This document shows, piece after piece, positions 54,674-64,000 of a stretch of 64,000 nucleotides of DNA (position 1 is the stretch's first letter; every line of letters starts with the position of its first letter). The position numbers were made by a program, and so were the translations under genes. The notes beneath the pieces are model-generated. The model saw nothing but the letters and a program-made list of their open reading frames with translations. It searched no databases and had not been told where the DNA came from. Origin of the DNA: Watersipora subatra (taxonomy: Eukaryota > Bryozoa > Gymnolaemata > Cheilostomatida > Watersiporidae); contig NC_088717.1 in the NCBI RefSeq assembly GCF_963576615.1, positions 27,748,213-27,812,212 of the forward strand, given 5' to 3'.

Positions 54674-56287
54674 TCTTCTAGAAATCTGTGTTTTGTCATT
54701 AATTGTTACAACTACGACAACCCTGAAATACGGAGGGTTAATGATATATCATTTCACAGGTGAGTTTAGCGTTTTACTCCTGCATTAGTACCACTAGTAC
54801 AGCAGTAGCTGTTTAGAAGAAGCTTGCTAGTAGTTGGTTAGTAGTAGCTTGCTAGCAACTGGTTAGTAGTAGCTTGCTAATAGCTGGTTAGCAGCTTGCT
54901 TCTGTTACTACTCACATCCAGCCTTTAGTGAACCTTTGCCTGATTTTTATTATTTTACACATCACTATCGTTGACTGTATTTACTAGAATTAATTTGTAT
55001 TGTTGGTTGATTCATCTTGGCTGGTGTTGGAGATAAAGTAGGTCAGTACTGGTGCTGCTAAATTCAAATAACAACAGTCACTGTTCTCATAGATCAGGAG
55101 TGCCAGTTACATGGAACAATCTTTGTTAGTAACTACAATCTCTATCATTATCACTAGAGCAAGTTTTTTTCAATAAAGGCCAATAAAGTAAACTTCTGTT
55201 AGTTGATAAGAATGTTATAAAACACAAAAAACATCTTGGGCATTAAAGTTACATTTTTCTAAAAGGTTGAAAGTCAATCTTTCAGGTTTTTCTTTGTCAA
55301 TAAAAGTTTCCCTTAGTTATAACTGACTATAAGACCACAAATCCTAATCAGTATGTTCTTTTAATCATTTGATTACCTAGTTTTCTTATCATCAGGTTTT
55401 TGAGTAAAGAGAAAGAGCCAGAAAGATGGCATACTCGGTGGACTGTTTCCAGGCGGCAGGAGATCCTCAGCAAAAATAAAATTTTATGTAGTGCGCACTT
55501 CAATGAGTTTCCATTTTATTCCCAATTGCATCAAAGGATAACTGTTATTATTTCAGGAGGCTGGAACAACAACCCAGCAGTACAGCAGTTCCAGCATATC
55601 TTTAGGCGCTTGGTTACAAGATGTGGTGTTACACCAGGAGCTACTGGTAATGTCAGATCTATGGATGACACTGCATTGTTACAAGTTTCTACTACCTATG
55701 TGCCACCAACTGTTGGTAGTGAAGATTATGTTGAAGATGTTATTGACAAACAAACTATGCTTCCCGAAGGAATGCTAAACATTACATCACATCCTGTTCT
55801 TGGTAATATTGCTGTATATTTATCTGGTCGGCTTGTCAGAAAACTTCTTAAAAAGTTGTGTTGCGAGCCATGTAGACTCTCCCTAATTCAGTCTAAGGAA
55901 GTTAGCAAATATGACGATATTCATGTTCTATTAAGAGTTAAGAACAACGGTGGCTTGATTTCTCATTCTGATGATGTTGTAACAGTTGTTCTATGCACCA
56001 AAAAGTATCTGACGGCGGCTACATCAGCAAATCAATGTTTGAAATATCCCAAGATTCTGAAGTGTGTAGAAGAAGAGATTGCACGCTATGATATATTTGA
56101 ATTAAAGCAACATTGTACTGACATTTTTGTAGGAATTGATAATCATCACTCCTCACTACTAGCTTTAGTGGTTGAAACATACTTTGATTTAAGACATCAC
56201 CACTTTGCCTATTTAAGAAATCTAGATTTACATGAAGCGAACATCAGACATAATGCTACAAAAAACATAATATTTAGAGGACAGTGA
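54674..56287 (+). CDS. Internally deleted THAP-type P transposase (two exons)
   Basis: Exon 1 ends at 54759 (CACAG|GTGAGT) and contains CFVINCYNYD, the THAP C-x4-C, and VNDISFHR. Exon 2 begins at 55396 (ATCAG|GTTTTTG), in matching phase, with FLSKEKEPERWHTRWTVSRR and the C-x2-H of ILCSAHF. This completes the C2CH set. At about 55508 the sequence jumps to the transposase C-terminus: GGWNNNPAVQQFQHIFRRLV, then an LRVKNNGGL motif, ending at 56287. The AVPT box, leucine zipper and catalytic core are missing. No ATG precedes the first Cys in frame, so a start codon or upstream exon is unidentified. It resembles, in layout only, repressor-type deleted P elements such as Drosophila KP. Confidence 0.75.
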
Positions 56288-56354
56288 ACTGTTATGTCGC
56301 TGGGACAAAAATTGTCTATAGCCGGTTTAAGTTAGTATTTATTTTTAAGACTTT

Positions 56355-56770
56355 TCTTTATACATGCATACAAATTGTACAGTTTGCAGGCATGTAGTAG
56401 TTCAATTTATTACATAATTTATATATACTATAATGCTATTAGACATTATATTAGGATCATCAGAGCATCTGGCTCATTAATTTTTTATGCATAGTCTATT
56501 TATTTCCTGAATCACAAGAAAATTTGATGGTCAAGCATAATGTAATTAAGATTTATAGTTTGCTTTATATATGCAAACAATTTGTACAGTTCGAAAGCAT
56601 TTAGTTGTTTAATTTATTATATACTTTTTCTATATAATGCTATTAGACATTGTATTAGCATCAGAGCATCTGGCTCATTTTCTATGCATAGATCATTTAT
56701 TTTCTAAATGACAAATAACTTTCGTGGTCAAGCATACTGTAGCTAAGATTTATAGTTTGCTTTTTGTCTA
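56355..56770. repeat. Direct duplication of about 200 bp inside P copy A
   Basis: Two adjacent copies share TGCTATTAGACATT, CAGAGCATCTGGCTCATT and AAGATTTATAGTTTGCTTT, lying in the 3' untranslated part of the element. Confidence 0.85.
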
Positions 56771-57407
56771 TATCAACGAATAATGCATATAAATATAACA
56801 CAAATCAAGATATATTGAGTGTTGGGACCTACTGGCGCTAAAGCTAATCTAGGCTCGAGGCCAATCCAACTACTTTTTGAACAAAGCAATGTAGGTTGCA
56901 AGATTTTAGTCAAATGTATACAACAGTTTTGGCCAGTTTTCTGCTCTTGGTGATGTAAACAACTATTGTGATTTCTTATTAGATAGTCAATAAGTTTTAA
57001 AGCTAAAGTTCACTGGGCTGGTAAGGCGAGCGATGCCAATGATACCCTTAAATCCGGTGGAAACACCTGTTGATAAGAAATGCAAATTATATAGAGTTGT
57101 CTGCCTATTGTTGAAACCGTGCCAATAGCCATCTACAACAAAAACTTATAGCCTAGAATCTAGATCTTTAGCTAGCTTGACTTTGATATATAGGTTGAAT
57201 GAATATGTAGATCTTTATCTTGACTCTGATATATAGGTTGATTAAGATTGGGGATGGATAAAAGCACCCACAAGCTCATTGAGATTAAATGTTGTAGAAT
57301 GTTGCTAGGTTACTATAAACGGGAGCGTGAGCATGGACCAAGATGGCACTCAAATTGTTACGCGGACCTGGGCCATTTCAGAGGTAGTACAATTCAGTGC
57401 TTTAGGT

Positions 57408-58430
57408 AATCTGATACCAAAGTTCGCCAAGTTTGGTGTATTATCAGAGCAGTATAGCTTCACAAGGTGTGAAGCTATAAGGCTCTGCGTATTATGATCA
57501 GCCTACACACAAGTGAGCTTATTCTCAACCAGGTTTTTGTAAAATCGCAGAAAGCTTCTTTATTGAGCCTATTTGCCATTAATTTTCTTTGTCTAGTTTA
57601 GAGACAGTAGAAGTGTTGGCTTTACATAAACACTACTTATTATGGATGCATTTTATAATTTATTATGTTCTATCACGTCAAAAGTGTATCTATTTGAGTA
57701 CTCCCAGCCCTGTTGAATATAGCACTCAGGGTTAATGGCTGCTAATAAAAAGCAATAAAAAATATTTAAAAAAAAACACTAGCCAGTATAATTGCAGCAA
57801 GTGCAATGATACTCAAAGGTTAAGTACTTTACATGTACTTGAGTAGCAATACATAACATCTATTCAACTGCAGGTTTTTGATTGTCTCTCAACAGTTGGG
57901 CTGATTTTGAATGGTAGAGTTTATGGAAAAACTGTTGTATTTGTCACAGCAATTAAATATCATTCCAAAGCCTTGCTAGTAACTTAGGAAATGCTGGATT
58001 GCAGATACATGTATTTTAGAGGATTATAAATTACATGGAAAATCAACATTCAGCCAACTTGTTAGAACACCAGCCACTATTAATTTTTGCAAAACTAAAA
58101 TTTAAAAAAAAATTCCGTAAACATTTGTGAATCACATGCTCACCAAAGACTTTATTCTACATATAAATACCTATACCGTATGTACTCTTGATTGTTGTCA
58201 TGCTCTTTTATAAAAAAGATCTGAATTATAGTACACACTAATTTCGCTTTAAATGTTACTACTCTCAAATGATAAAAAACGAGCCAGTCTCGAGAATGGC
58301 CTAGGCTTGTGGCGCACTACCAACAAGTTAACAACCAAATATGACTCCAGCTTTTTACAATTATGTGCTGTACATACTGCTGTTATCACTGCTATCCAAG
58401 TTGTGGAGGTTGCGATAAGAGCGTTAGGTG
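57408..58430. other. Spacer between transposons
   Basis: AT-rich sequence between P copy A and the next element; no gene recognised. The small ORF at 58253-58441 has no family resemblance. Confidence 0.4.
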
Positions 58431-58998
58431 GCGACGAATAGAAAGATACTCTTTCTACTCACCAGTGTCTGTCGCAACGATCGTAGTACTCGTGATCCCA
58501 TACAAAAACTGTACATGTATTTTCAACATAGATATATAAACCTAGATCGGCCAATAATAGCTATTCCCATTGGTTGCCTTGTCAGACTTAAATAGCATGA
58601 CGTTACATCATTGTATTGTACCTAATGCTTGACTGCACTGTTGTTTACAATGGAGCTAATGAGGAGAAGGTGACAAAATCACATATATTTTCACATGAAA
58701 ACCTTCTTGGATACATAATCCAGTAAACCAAAGCGATTCTGTAATAATATCTGATAACCACCATAGATTAAAAATATGAAAGTTATGAAATGTTGCACAC
58801 AAATCATGAGCCATCAAGGCTTTAATTGCCACCCCCTATCCTATTCTCCTCTCTTTTCGCCTTCCCTTTTCTCCCAAGAAGAAGTGAGAAGGGGGAAAAG
58901 AGAGAAGAGGGAAAGGGGGCAATAGCCCACCCATCCGAAGAGCCAGACACTGGCTAGGTAAATAGACTAATATCATGCTGAACTAAACATGACTAAAT

Positions 58999-59423
58999 AT
59001 GATGAGTGTGCAAGTATGTCTTAATTCAAAAATGAGACAGAATGATTATTTTACAATTGGCTATGTATCTCGTTCATTAAAGCTGAAGTGTAATGATTGT
59101 TTCACTAGCATCGTGGATGTTACCAGCTATGATGTCAACCAAGCAACGAATTCCCTAATCACAGTTAAGAATCGTGGTGGCTTGACTTTGTCTTCGCCTG
59201 TGGTGATTGAGGTTTGCAACCACAGTGAGAAAGCGATGAGAGTGTTGCTTAGTAGTGCTGGGTTGGTGACAAACTTTCCCAGGCTAGCACTAATTGCCAC
59301 CATAGAGAAGTTGCTGGGGTTCAACATCATCATGCTATTGTTTAAGTGTAATCTTCATGCTAGCCTAGCTCGTGAGATAGCAAAGAGATATATTTCAATC
59401 AGGGCACATTATGAAGCTAAGAA
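58999..59423 (+). pseudogene. P-type transposase C-terminal fragment, interrupted
   Basis: From ATG 58999 the frame reads YFTIGYVSRSLKLKCNDCF, then ITVKNRGGLTLSSPVVIEVC, matching the C-terminal ...GYxxxxL...C..C.../K.RGGL..PS..V pattern also seen in copy A. At 59416-59423 it meets the hAT target duplication. The frame resumes beyond 60319 and stops at a TAG inside the right inverted repeat near 60388. Confidence 0.7.
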
Positions 59424-60319
59424 TAGAGCTGGTACGGGTAGCTCATCTGGTCTTGACCCACCGGGTCAGAGGTGCCCTGGTTGGGCCATCCGACCCTCGG
59501 GTCTTCTTATACAAAGACACAGGTAGGTTTATGGCTAAATGAGAGCGATTGTATATCGCTTTTTAAGTGCGATTGAAATAGAGTCGTGTATAGTCCTAGC
59601 GCTAAAGGACCAGGCGAAATAAAACAATGTGAGTTCAGACTATGTTTTTACATCTGCGACAATAGTCTTTGGACTATAGGTTTCACAACGTTTTTCGGCA
59701 AGAAATAATCAACATGTCGGTGGTCTGGGAGTTCATGAAGAAGCCGGTTTCAAAGAAGGGTTCACCTCAATACTATTGAGGCATTTACAACGAAGGCATC
59801 CTGAGGAACTTAAAAGCGTGTCTAAGAACCTTCAATCCAGCAAATTTATTTTATTTTTAGTTTCTTTCACTAGTACCAAAAGTTTTAGGGAAGTGATGGA
59901 TTTTTGCTTTCCACTATGCTGGGTTATCCATTTCTATATTTGTAAAGTATTTCTTAACTAATCTCTTCTTGGTGATTATAATAGCAGTTGAAAATAAAAT
60001 CTGTAATAAAAACGCTAGCCAAATCATGCCATTAATCTATCACCTATTGAATAGCATTGATCCACCAATGTCTAGCCATAAATTGTAAATTGCATCTATA
60101 AACCAAGCCACAAAATATAATGATTGGTGTGATAATGGGTTCTTTTATCTTAGGTTATTGATGTCACAACATTACGCTGTAATAGAACTATCTCTTAACC
60201 TTAAATGAATAAAAAATCCCGCATGCTGACCCGGTCCGACTCGATCTTGGCCCTCATTGCTGACCCTGAGTCTGACTCGACCCTGCATTCCTTGGTCTCA
60301 TTCCAGCTTTAGCTAAGAA
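59416..60319. mobile_element. hAT-type element, 888 bp, inserted in the P-type remnant
   Basis: The element 59424-60311 is flanked by perfect 8-bp duplications GCTAAGAA (59416-59423, 60312-60319). The ends TAGAGCTGG and, reversed, TAAAGCTGG form short inverted repeats. GC-richer GACCC/GGGTC sequence near both ends resembles hAT termini. Internally, 59713-59830 holds a broken BED-finger remnant: SVVWEFMKKPVSKKGS in one frame, then TSILLRHLQRRHPEELKSV in another; the cysteine pair is deleted. Confidence 0.8.
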
Positions 60320-61445
60320 AGCCACTGATTCCACTTCCCTGATCAGATCAAAACTTCACAGGCTCATCATATTTAGTCATGTTTAGTTCAGCATGATATT
60401 AGTCTTTACCTAGCCAGGGTCTGGGCCAGACCATCTGGCTCTTCGGGTGGGTGGGCTATTTGCCTCCCCCCTCTCCTTTCCCCCTTCTCTCTTTTCCCCT
60501 TTCTCCTTCTTCTTAGGGGAAGGGGAAAAGAGAGAAGGGGGATAGGAGAGGGGGTGGCAAATAAAGCCCCGATGGCTCATGATTTGTGTGCAACATTTCA
60601 TAAATTTTATAGTTTTAATCTATGGTGATTATCAGATATTATCACAGAATCGCTTTGGTTCACTGGATTATGTATCCAAGAAGGTTTTTATGTGAAAATA
60701 AATGTGATTTTGTCACCTTCTCCTCATTAGCTCCATTGTAAACAACAGTGCAGTCAAGCATTAGGTACAATACAATGATGTAACGTCATGCTATTTAAGT
60801 CTGACAGGCTTTTTCCCTATTGGCCAATCTAGGCTTATATATCTATGATTTTCAATCACTGATGATTGCGACATTGTCACGTGTCGCTACCTACAATAAT
60901 TCCCCCGACTAATAATAATCTAGCCTGTCTTGACAAGCTGTTGTTTTTGCGTAGTTGTCCCCTCGTCGAGCGGCGAGCAACAACAGCTTGTCACAAGACG
61001 TACTGCAGCTGATGCATCAGCTGCATTTATAGAGAGTTGTTCTCTTCCGTCTACGCGGCTTGGCCGCGATATTATGTCAGTCGCTCCATTGGTAATCATA
61101 ACTGATTTCACGCAAAAATTTATGTGGAAAAAAAAAGATTACAACGTTTAACCAAAGACCAGTTTCTGCGATAAACTTTAGTAGAACTTAAGAATAAAAT
61201 AAACTTAAAATAAAATCCATAAGAACAAATAAAACTGACTAATACAAAAATAGAAATAAAACTGACTGAGCGCACAAATAACGACATGTTTAGTCGCTGT
61301 TGTTGCCTAAGTTCTCAAATTCTAATAAAGTTTACTGCAGAGAGGGGTCGCCAGTTAAACGTTCTTATCTTAATTTTTCGACATAAATTTTTGCGTGAAA
61401 TCCGTTATGATTACCAATGGAGCGACGGGAATAACATCGCAGCCA

Positions 61446-62726
61446 AGCCGCGTCAGAGCTGTGCTACTCGAGTACGAATTCGAGTACAAGTACTACTCGA
61501 GTACCTATTTCAACTACTCTCTACTCTACTCGAAGGGGCCATGATATGGGATAAATATACTCTACTTGTAATCCCTTGGGAAGAAAGTACTCGGAATCTA
61601 CTTGCAAACTTAAATACTCTACTCTACTTTACTCTACATCAAATATACTCTACTTTACTCTACATCAAAATACTCTACTCTACATCAAATATACTCTACT
61701 CTTACTTGCACCAGGGAGTTGTCAACTCCCTGTTGACACAATATTTCTCTTTACTTTACCTAGACTGTGATCCAATTTGTAGTGTGTACTACCTGCTTTG
61801 TTCAGCACCACAATTTCTCTGTTTGTACTCTGTACGTGTGTCATGTATGTTGGAACAAGGGCCTTTTCTTATTGAAATGTCAATCCAAGGACACATAGAC
61901 TACTGAAATGTTGTGCAAGTAACATGGTATGATAGTTAAGTGTCTGTGAGAATTCAGAAAAATAAAATGTGAGGAGAGATTTATTTTAACAATGGCAGAG
62001 GCAGGACCGTTGGTGTTCTGGCACCGAAAGCGGGAAATACTCTTCAAGCTGTACCCTTTTGCCCAAAAAGTGTTGAGTGTGCCGACAAGTTCTGCTGCCG
62101 TCGAGAGGATATTCTCTCACGGAGGCATCTGGATGAGGCCACATCGCGCCTCAATGAGAGATGCCGTTCTGGAGAACCTCGTTTTCTGCAAATGCAACAG
62201 GCTGCAGGGCCTAGTATAAATAAAGAAAACTAGAACCCGCGGATAGTTGGACATTATACTTTTATATTATCATATAATTTTATCATATTATTATCATACC
62301 CTAATCATTATCATATTATATATATAGGCCTACCTGTACTGGTTAATTTAACTGTTTTACTTGTTTGGTCGTTTTACTTTAATTTAATAAAAAGTACTTG
62401 ATATTTGGTTAATGTACTCTATACTTGTACTTGAAATTCAGAAGGAAAACTCTACTTGAACTTGAAATTTGAGAAATAACTCTACTTGTACTCGGAACCA
62501 AGTTGTGATACTCTACTTGTACTCGGAATCAAGTTGTGATACTCTACTTGTACTCGGAATCAAGTTGTGATACTCTACTTGTACTCGGAATCAAGTTGTG
62601 ATACTCTACTTGTACTCGGAAGGCAGAAACATGTGTATACTTGTACTTGTACTCGATTTTGTTTTGAGTACTCGCTTACTCTACTTGAACTGAAAAAAAG
62701 TACTTGAGCACAGCTCTGAGCCGCGT
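61446..62726 (+). mobile_element. hAT-type element, 1265 bp, with transposase C-terminal domain
   Basis: Its ends are CAGAGCTGTGCT (61454) and AGCACAGCTCTG (62718), a 12-bp perfect inverted repeat. It is flanked by perfect 8-bp duplications AGCCGCGT (61446-61453, 62719-62726). Only the dimerisation-domain ORF remains. Subterminal GTACTCGAGTAC and CTACTTGTACTCGGA repeats fill both ends, including a 31-bp tandem repeat at 62476-62622. It lies inside the foldback MITE. Confidence 0.88.
61992..62219 (+). pseudogene. hAT transposase C-terminal dimerisation domain
   Basis: From ATG 61992 the 75-residue ORF reads LYPFAQKVLSVPTSSAAVER, IFSHGGIWMRPHR and NLVFCKCNRL, the hATC signature (FP.LA..LLS.P.tSaa.ERvFS.gG...r..R..L.......L.fl..N). 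The N-terminal BED finger and catalytic domain are absent, so this is a deletion derivative. Confidence 0.88.
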
Positions 62727-62874
62727 AGACGGAAGAGAACAACTCCTTATAAGTGCAGCTGATGCATCAGGTGCAGTACGTCTTGTGACAAGCTGTTGTT
62801 GCTCGCAGCTCGACGGGGGGACAACTACGCAAAAACAACAGCTTGTCAAGACAGGCTAATAATAATCCCGCGAC

Positions 62875-64000
62875 CGCTGAATTATACTACCCCTGGAATG
62901 GCATTGGGCTATGAACTTCCGTGCAACAGTTTGAGCGCCATATTGGTTACGGCTACATGGGCTTCCGGCTGTAATTGGTGAAATAGCGGATCATAGTTAA
63001 TGATATATTATTTCACAGGTGAGTTTAGCGTTTTATGCCTGCATTAATAGCACTAGTACAGCAGTAGCTGTTTAGACGAAGCTTGCTAATAGCTGGCTAG
63101 TAGCTTGCTTCTGTTACTACTCACAGCCAGCCTTTAGTAAACCTTCACCTGATTTTTATTATTTTTTACATCACTATCGTTGACTGTTTTACTAGAATTA
63201 ATTTGTACTGCTGGTTGATTCATCTTGGTTGGTGTTGGAGACAAAGTACAGTAGGTCAGTACTGGTGCTACTAAATTCAAATAACAACAGCCACTATTCT
63301 CATGGATCAGGAGTGCCAGTTACATGGAACAAACTTTGTTAGTAACTGCAATCTCTATTATTATCACTAGAGCTAGTTTTTTTCAATAAAGTAAACTTCT
63401 GTTAGTTGATAAGAGTATTTTAAAACACAAAAAACGTCCTGAGCATCAAAGGTACGTTTTTCTAAAAGGTTGAAAGTCAATCTTTCAGATTTTTCTTTGT
63501 CAATAAAAGTTTCTCTTAATTATAACTGACTATAAGACCACAAATCCTAATCTGTATGTTTTTTTTAATAATTTGATTACCTAGTTTTCTTATCATCAGG
63601 TTTCCGAGTAATGAGAAAGAGCCAGAAAGATGGCATACTTGGTGGACTGCTTCCAGGCGGCCGGAGATCCCCAACGAAAAGGCAACTCTATGTAATGCCC
63701 ACTTCAATGAGTCAATGATCGATAAAACTGGTCAAATACGTCAACTCAAGCACAGAGCGGTGCCAACCTCTAACCTAGTTGATATACCAGATCGTCTAAA
63801 GGTTTGTGGTGAATTATTTTTAATTGTAGGCTTTTTTTATAACGTTTTGTGCTTTTTTGTCATAGGTAATAAGTTGTCTTGTTTCAAACTTTGGTTTTGT
63901 GTCAGGATGTGTCAGGTTTGATGTAAGTTGTCACTGCCTAACTTAAATTGTTTTAAATTGCAATGAAGTACAAGTTTTGAGATAGGCTTACGTTTTTTTT
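62875..64000 (+). mobile_element. P-type DNA transposon, copy B (5' part, runs off window)
   Basis: It begins CGCTGAATTATACTACCCCT...GGC, a diverged form of the copy A end, and then follows copy A closely through intron 1 (62880-63600 against 54517-55395). About 85 bases of exon 1 carrying the first THAP cysteines are missing. The element continues past the window edge. Confidence 0.8.
63600..63801 (+). pseudogene. THAP-domain exon of P copy B
   Basis: The acceptor is ATCAG|GTTTCC and the donor AAAG|GTTTGT, 67 codons without a stop. It encodes FPSNEKEPERWHTWWTASRR, the C-x2-H of LCNAHF and an AVPTSNL box, the THAP motif missing from copy A. Exon 1 is deleted for the first cysteine pair, so the protein is probably broken unless another start exists. 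Confidence 0.72.

Larger units (their letters stand above)
54509..57407 (+). mobile_element. P-type DNA transposon, copy A, with terminal inverted repeats and 8-bp target duplications
   Basis: The element runs from 54517 to 57399 (2883 bp). Its ends are CACTGAATTTTACTACCTCT...GGC and, reversed, CACTGAATTGTACTACCTCT...GGC, 27 of 28 identical. Flanking 8-mers CTTTAGGG (54509-54516) and CTTTAGGT (57400-57407) agree at seven positions; 8 bp is the P-family target size. Subterminal sequence is also inversely similar (GCGCCATCTTG / GTGCCATCTTGG). The encoded transposase is internally deleted. A 200-bp direct duplication lies at 56355-56770. It sits 166 bases from the ATP6AP2 start codon. Confidence 0.88.
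58430..60893 (+). mobile_element. Second P-type remnant with long inverted repeats
   Basis: Inverted repeats of more than 500 bases lie at about 58450-59006 and 60361-60887. Landmarks are TGACGTTACATCATTGTATT, a pyrimidine/purine foldback at 58840-58920 paired with 60460-60550, and AACTAAACATGACTAAATAT. Between them is only a P-transposase C-terminal fragment, itself interrupted by a hAT element at 59424-60311. The outer ends are more diverged (GTGGCGACGAA against GTAGCGACACG) and no target duplication was identified. Confidence 0.7.
60912..62866. mobile_element. Foldback MITE interrupted by a hAT element
   Basis: The outer element (60920-62858) has 141-bp terminal inverted repeats starting TAGCCTGTCTTGACAAGCTG and is flanked by ATAATAAT duplications (60912-60919, 62859-62866). 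A second paired segment (61068-61130 against 61375-61440, AAATTTTTGCGTGAAAT) shows the whole MITE of about 666 bp is one large foldback with arms near 210 bases. Its right arm is split by the hAT insertion at 61454-62718. Each terminal repeat contains its own hairpin (GACAAGCTGTTGTT with AACAACAGCTTGTC). Confidence 0.85.

Noticed and set aside
61286..61906. 206-codon ORF inside the transposon nest
   Set aside because: It crosses the boundary of the hAT element into the MITE and consists mainly of CTACTCTAC-type subterminal repeats; no family resemblance.

Overview
This is a eukaryotic nuclear window, almost certainly from an invertebrate animal. Coding sequence lies in short exons with GT/AG boundaries and matching phases, separated by AT-rich introns packed with minisatellites, tRNA-related retroposons and DNA transposons. 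No bacterial operon, CRISPR array or phage gene was seen. The protein content (an IgGFc-binding-type secreted protein with Asn-Asp-Cys-Asp-Gly motifs, THAP/P-type transposons, hAT elements) fits a marine invertebrate, perhaps a lophotrochozoan; I cannot name the species.

Three host genes can be read exon by exon. (1) Minus strand, about 28.6 kb down to below 5.7 kb: a secreted IgGFc-binding-domain protein followed by DNDCDG-type metal-binding repeats and a cysteine-rich tail. Sixteen exons were found; two exon junctions and the 3' end are unresolved. (2) Plus strand, 31.78-40.19 kb: a complete six-exon mitochondrial amidoxime reducing component (MTARC, MOSC family), 332 codons plus stop, every phase matching. 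(3) Minus strand, 54.34-42.35 kb: a complete eight-exon ATP6AP2 (prorenin receptor / V-ATPase accessory protein 2), 349 codons plus stop, with signal peptide, furin-type site, transmembrane segment and conserved tail.

From 54.5 kb to the right edge lies a transposon nest. It holds a 2.88-kb P-type element with 8-bp target duplications and an internally deleted THAP transposase. Next is a second P-type remnant with inverted repeats over 500 bp, interrupted by an 888-bp hAT element. A foldback MITE interrupted by a 1.27-kb hAT element follows, and then the 5' part of another P-type element. Each hAT insertion has its own perfect 8-bp target duplication, so the order of events can be read.

About a fifth of the window (my addition of spans) is tandem repeat with units of 10-65 bp. 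Several arrays touch host exon edges: a 43-bp array of about 58 units starts at the MTARC exon 4 splice donor and carries a donor-like site in most units; a 14-bp array supplies the acceptor side of an IgGFc-gene exon; and a donor-bearing segment of another IgGFc-gene exon is present three times in tandem. These repeated splice sites, a minisatellite born inside a retroposon, and the nested transposons are the most unusual content. Long ORFs over the arrays are repeat artefacts.
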